Shown here piece after piece: positions 61,814-64,000 of a DNA stretch of 64,000 nucleotides; position 1 is the stretch's first letter; every line of letters starts with the position of its first letter. The position numbers were made by a program, and so were the translations under genes. The notes under the pieces are model-generated. The model was not told the DNA's origin, made no database searches, and saw only the letters and a program-made list of their open reading frames with translations. Source of the stretch: Crotalaria pallida (lineage: Eukaryota > Streptophyta > Magnoliopsida > Fabales > Fabaceae); NCBI GenBank assembly GCA_037953625.1, contig CM075652.1, positions 80,257,501-80,321,500 of the forward strand. The letters run 5' to 3'.

Positions 61814-63379
61814 TGTTGGAATAATTGGTGGTATTTGGCGTGAATCACCCAAGAGGGGGGGTGAATTGGGTGTTTATAAAACTTTGAAAAACAATCGCAA
61901 TAAATCGTTCTTTGAAATAATAACAGAGATTAAACGAGTGGAAGACTTAAAGAACGAGTTTAAAACGTTTTTAAGCGTAGAATAGAAGTATTATTACTAT
62001 GAATATTAATATCTTACTATACACGAGATTGAACAAAACAACACAAAAGAAAACACAATCCTCGTGTTACATAAATTAAAACTTGAAAATAACTTTTATC
62101 CGCGAAAATAAGATTAACTCAAAATAAACGTGCGGAAAGTAAAGAGATAAGGGATAGGAAATTATGCACCAGAGATTTTTATCCTGGTTTGGCAAACAAC
62201 GCCTACATCCAGTCCTCAAGCGACCCACTTGAGCTTTTCACTAAGCCAAGACGCAACCGCGTCCCCATGTACATCCAGAGCGCCCCGCAAGCTACTAGGA
62301 ATCCCACCGTTCGCTAGGGACCTCGAATACAATAGCCTAACTACTAGGAATCCCACCGTTCGTATAGCGCTACCAAATACACAAGGGTTATCTCACCCTA
62401 TGAACGCGACACACGTTCAATCCTAAGGGAAAACACTCCTTAATATCTAAGGTTGTCACACCCCTTACAAAGATAATGATTTGTACGAAGAAATGTGTGC
62501 AACTAACAATAAGCTCTCTAGATAGAGCAGATGCTACAATAAAGTCCTATAGCAAGATAATATTCTTAAGCAAATACAAAGCTATAACAAAATGATGATG
62601 ATGATGAATATGATTTTTCTTCTCGAAGGATTTTTTTAAAAAAAAAAAGAGAGAAGGAGAAGAAGAAGATCAGCACCTTGAAGTGAAGTGATAGTGTATT
62701 TTTAAAATGTAGAAGAAGCAGCCAACAATCAAAGCGAGATCATCCAGAAAAGGAAACAAATCATTCTGGGAATCAGGTTTGATTTCAGCACGTTTTTCAA
62801 AATTTGAATAAAATAATCGATTATTTTGGTCAGGTTAATCGATTACTTTCTCTCAGGTTTTTCACAAAAGTTGCAGCATTGAATATAATCGATTAACAGT
62901 TTCTAGTAATCGATTACTGTCACCTAAATGACCAGTTCAAGGAAGTAATCCATTACAAGAACCTAATTAATCCATTACGTACACTCTGGTTACAAGTTGC
63001 ATCAAGTAATCGATTATTCCAGAAGGGGTAATCGATTACTCCACAATAAAAATAGATTTTCATGAAAAAGTTGTAACCACAGGTTTTCGCAAAACATTTT
63101 TCACAAAGATTTTCCTGGAGCAGATGATTAAAAAAGCTTCTTCTAGGTTTTAAGAATCAAAAACAAGATTCATCATCATAATGTTATAACTAAGTACTTT
63201 TAAAGAATATTAGATGCCTTACAAAGATTTATAAGCCTACAGACTAGATCTTCAATAAGCATAACATCTTTGCAATCTTCAATGTACCTGAACCTGTTAA
63301 GAACATATATAAAAAATGTGTTGTGTCATCATCAAAACACCAAGAGGGAAACCATGAGTTTCAATACTCAGTTTCAACA
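61814..63379 (-). repeat. COP2 5' LTR
   Basis: 1566 bp, matching 42203-43770. TAATCGATTA-type pairs at CG centres 62818/62840, 62890/62911, 62950/62972 (degenerate) and 63011/63033. Followed by ATGTG. Confidence 0.93.
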
Positions 63380-63384
63380 ATGTG

Positions 63385-64000
63385 TTTAACCTGTGCTTTT
63401 AATCATTCCTTTTTTTCATATATCCTTTGAATATGTCTAATGTCTTCTAGAAATTTTCTTTAGCTTATACTTGGTCTGTCACCCTTTTTCATATTTATGT
63501 TCCTATGTATGCATAGGATTTGAACTTGTATTTGTTTGTGCAATACCTAAACATATCAATGGTTTGGCTTATGATTGTTTTCTTTCTTTTTTTTGTTATA
63601 CTTGAAATGCAGACATGTGAAGAAGTTAGCTAAGTACTCAGTTTACATCCTGCAACATGAAAATGCTTTCAGATTATGCATGCTAAGATTAGAAATAGGC
63701 TTGTTTTAGTAGAAAGTGTAGGTTATGACTGGAAATAAAAAAATAAAATTGACTGCTTATCATGTTACAAAGAAATGAGTTAGTTTGACAAGGGATGCAT
63801 GGTCATGATCAATTTGTTTACTAGGCCTCAAGTTCCTTTTTGAAGATTTAAAAACAGATTTTGATGGATCGTAGGCTACACTGCCACTGTCGTCCCTTCT
63901 TCAACTAATGTGTAGGTTCCCTTGTTGAAGAGGTACCGATTTGTTCTGTTGACTTGGCATATATGTTACTTTTCTTCTTGGCAAAACTATTAGATTGGTC
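63385..64000. other. Host DNA right of COP2, no gene seen
   Basis: AT-rich with T-runs and several AG/GT dinucleotides, intron-like in composition. I tested the one candidate acceptor (63615, 'gaaatgcag'): it does not continue the frame of the possible exon at 42023-42160, so no exon is called. Confidence 0.4.

Larger units (their letters stand above)
42203..63379 (-). mobile_element. COP2: SIRE-like copia element lacking pol, hosting TEK4 and ATH1
   Basis: LTRs 42203-43770 (3') and 61814-63379 (5'), TGTTGGAATAAT to TTTCAACA, duplication ATGTG at 42198-42202 and 63380-63384. PBS 61811-61800, gag 61712-60306, env-like-position ORF 45590-44239, and a 'catcaaaaagggggag' tract next to the 3' LTR. 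The roughly 1.7 kb that remain between gag and the env-like ORF after removing TEK4 and ATH1 show no pol. The LTRs differ by roughly two dozen substitutions (by eye), so the element is young but older than ATH1. Confidence 0.92.

Noticed and set aside
63600..63720. Possible downstream exon after 'gaaatgcag'
   Set aside because: Joining it to the candidate exon at 42160 gives an immediate stop, and the short open stretch has no supporting donor.

Overview
The window is plant nuclear DNA made almost entirely of nested transposable elements. I read it as dicot and tentatively legume, from the mix of Tekay-type chromoviruses, SIRE-type copia elements, an Athila element and LINE remnants. There is no bacterial-style gene organisation, tRNA, rRNA or CRISPR. 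Local labels used below: TEK1-TEK5 (five Tekay-like Ty3/gypsy families), COP1 and COP2 (SIRE-like Ty1/copia), ATH1 (Athila), ATHs (solo LTR, probably Athila/Tat-like).

Layout. 143-1491 and 14448-14525 are the two halves of a decayed LINE (minus strand), split by TEK1 (1492-14442, plus strand, 5-bp target duplication CCTGG). The 5' LTR of TEK1 carries a solo LTR, ATHs (3603-4903, duplication GTACG); its 3' LTR carries two MITEs (10544-10820 and 10872-11317) with 9-10 bp duplications. 14526-15680 is an LTR fragment of TEK5. TEK2 (15681-42009, minus strand) follows; its integrase is split by TEK3 (20337-31965, duplication GCCTT), its 5' LTR is split by COP1 (36652-40427, duplication AACCC), and the outer end of that LTR is missing. 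42010-42202 and 63385-64000 look like host DNA, with a possible exon at 42023-42160. Between them lies COP2 (42203-63379, minus strand, duplication ATGTG), which contains a solo LTR of TEK4 (46137-59183, duplication AGAGA), which in turn contains ATH1 (48307-58284, duplication AAAGG).

Coding state. ATH1 has one uninterrupted 1899-codon gag-pol frame and LTRs that differ at about three positions, so it is the youngest and the only plausibly autonomous element. TEK1, TEK2 and TEK3 are broken by stops, frameshifts, insertions and altered protease active sites. COP1 and COP2 lack pol but keep an ORF of the 'putative plant transposon protein' type at the env-like position; COP2 also keeps gag.

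Main observations. (1) The LTRs of the Tekay families share one layout: a consensus splice donor (AG|GTAAG), about 1.4-1.9 kb containing palindrome clusters and a minisatellite, a splice acceptor, then an ORF of about 60-165 codons with a conserved core in TEK1, TEK2 and TEK3, a more distant match in TEK5, and an unrelated-looking short frame in TEK4. This suggests an LTR-resident intron and an LTR-encoded protein that I do not recognise from the literature. (2) Several unrelated LTR families carry CG-centred 10-bp palindromes (TAACCGGTTA, TACTCGAGTA, TAATCGATTA) in pairs 20-23 bp apart with unrelated spacers. One variant is shared by a gypsy element (TEK3) and a copia element (COP1).
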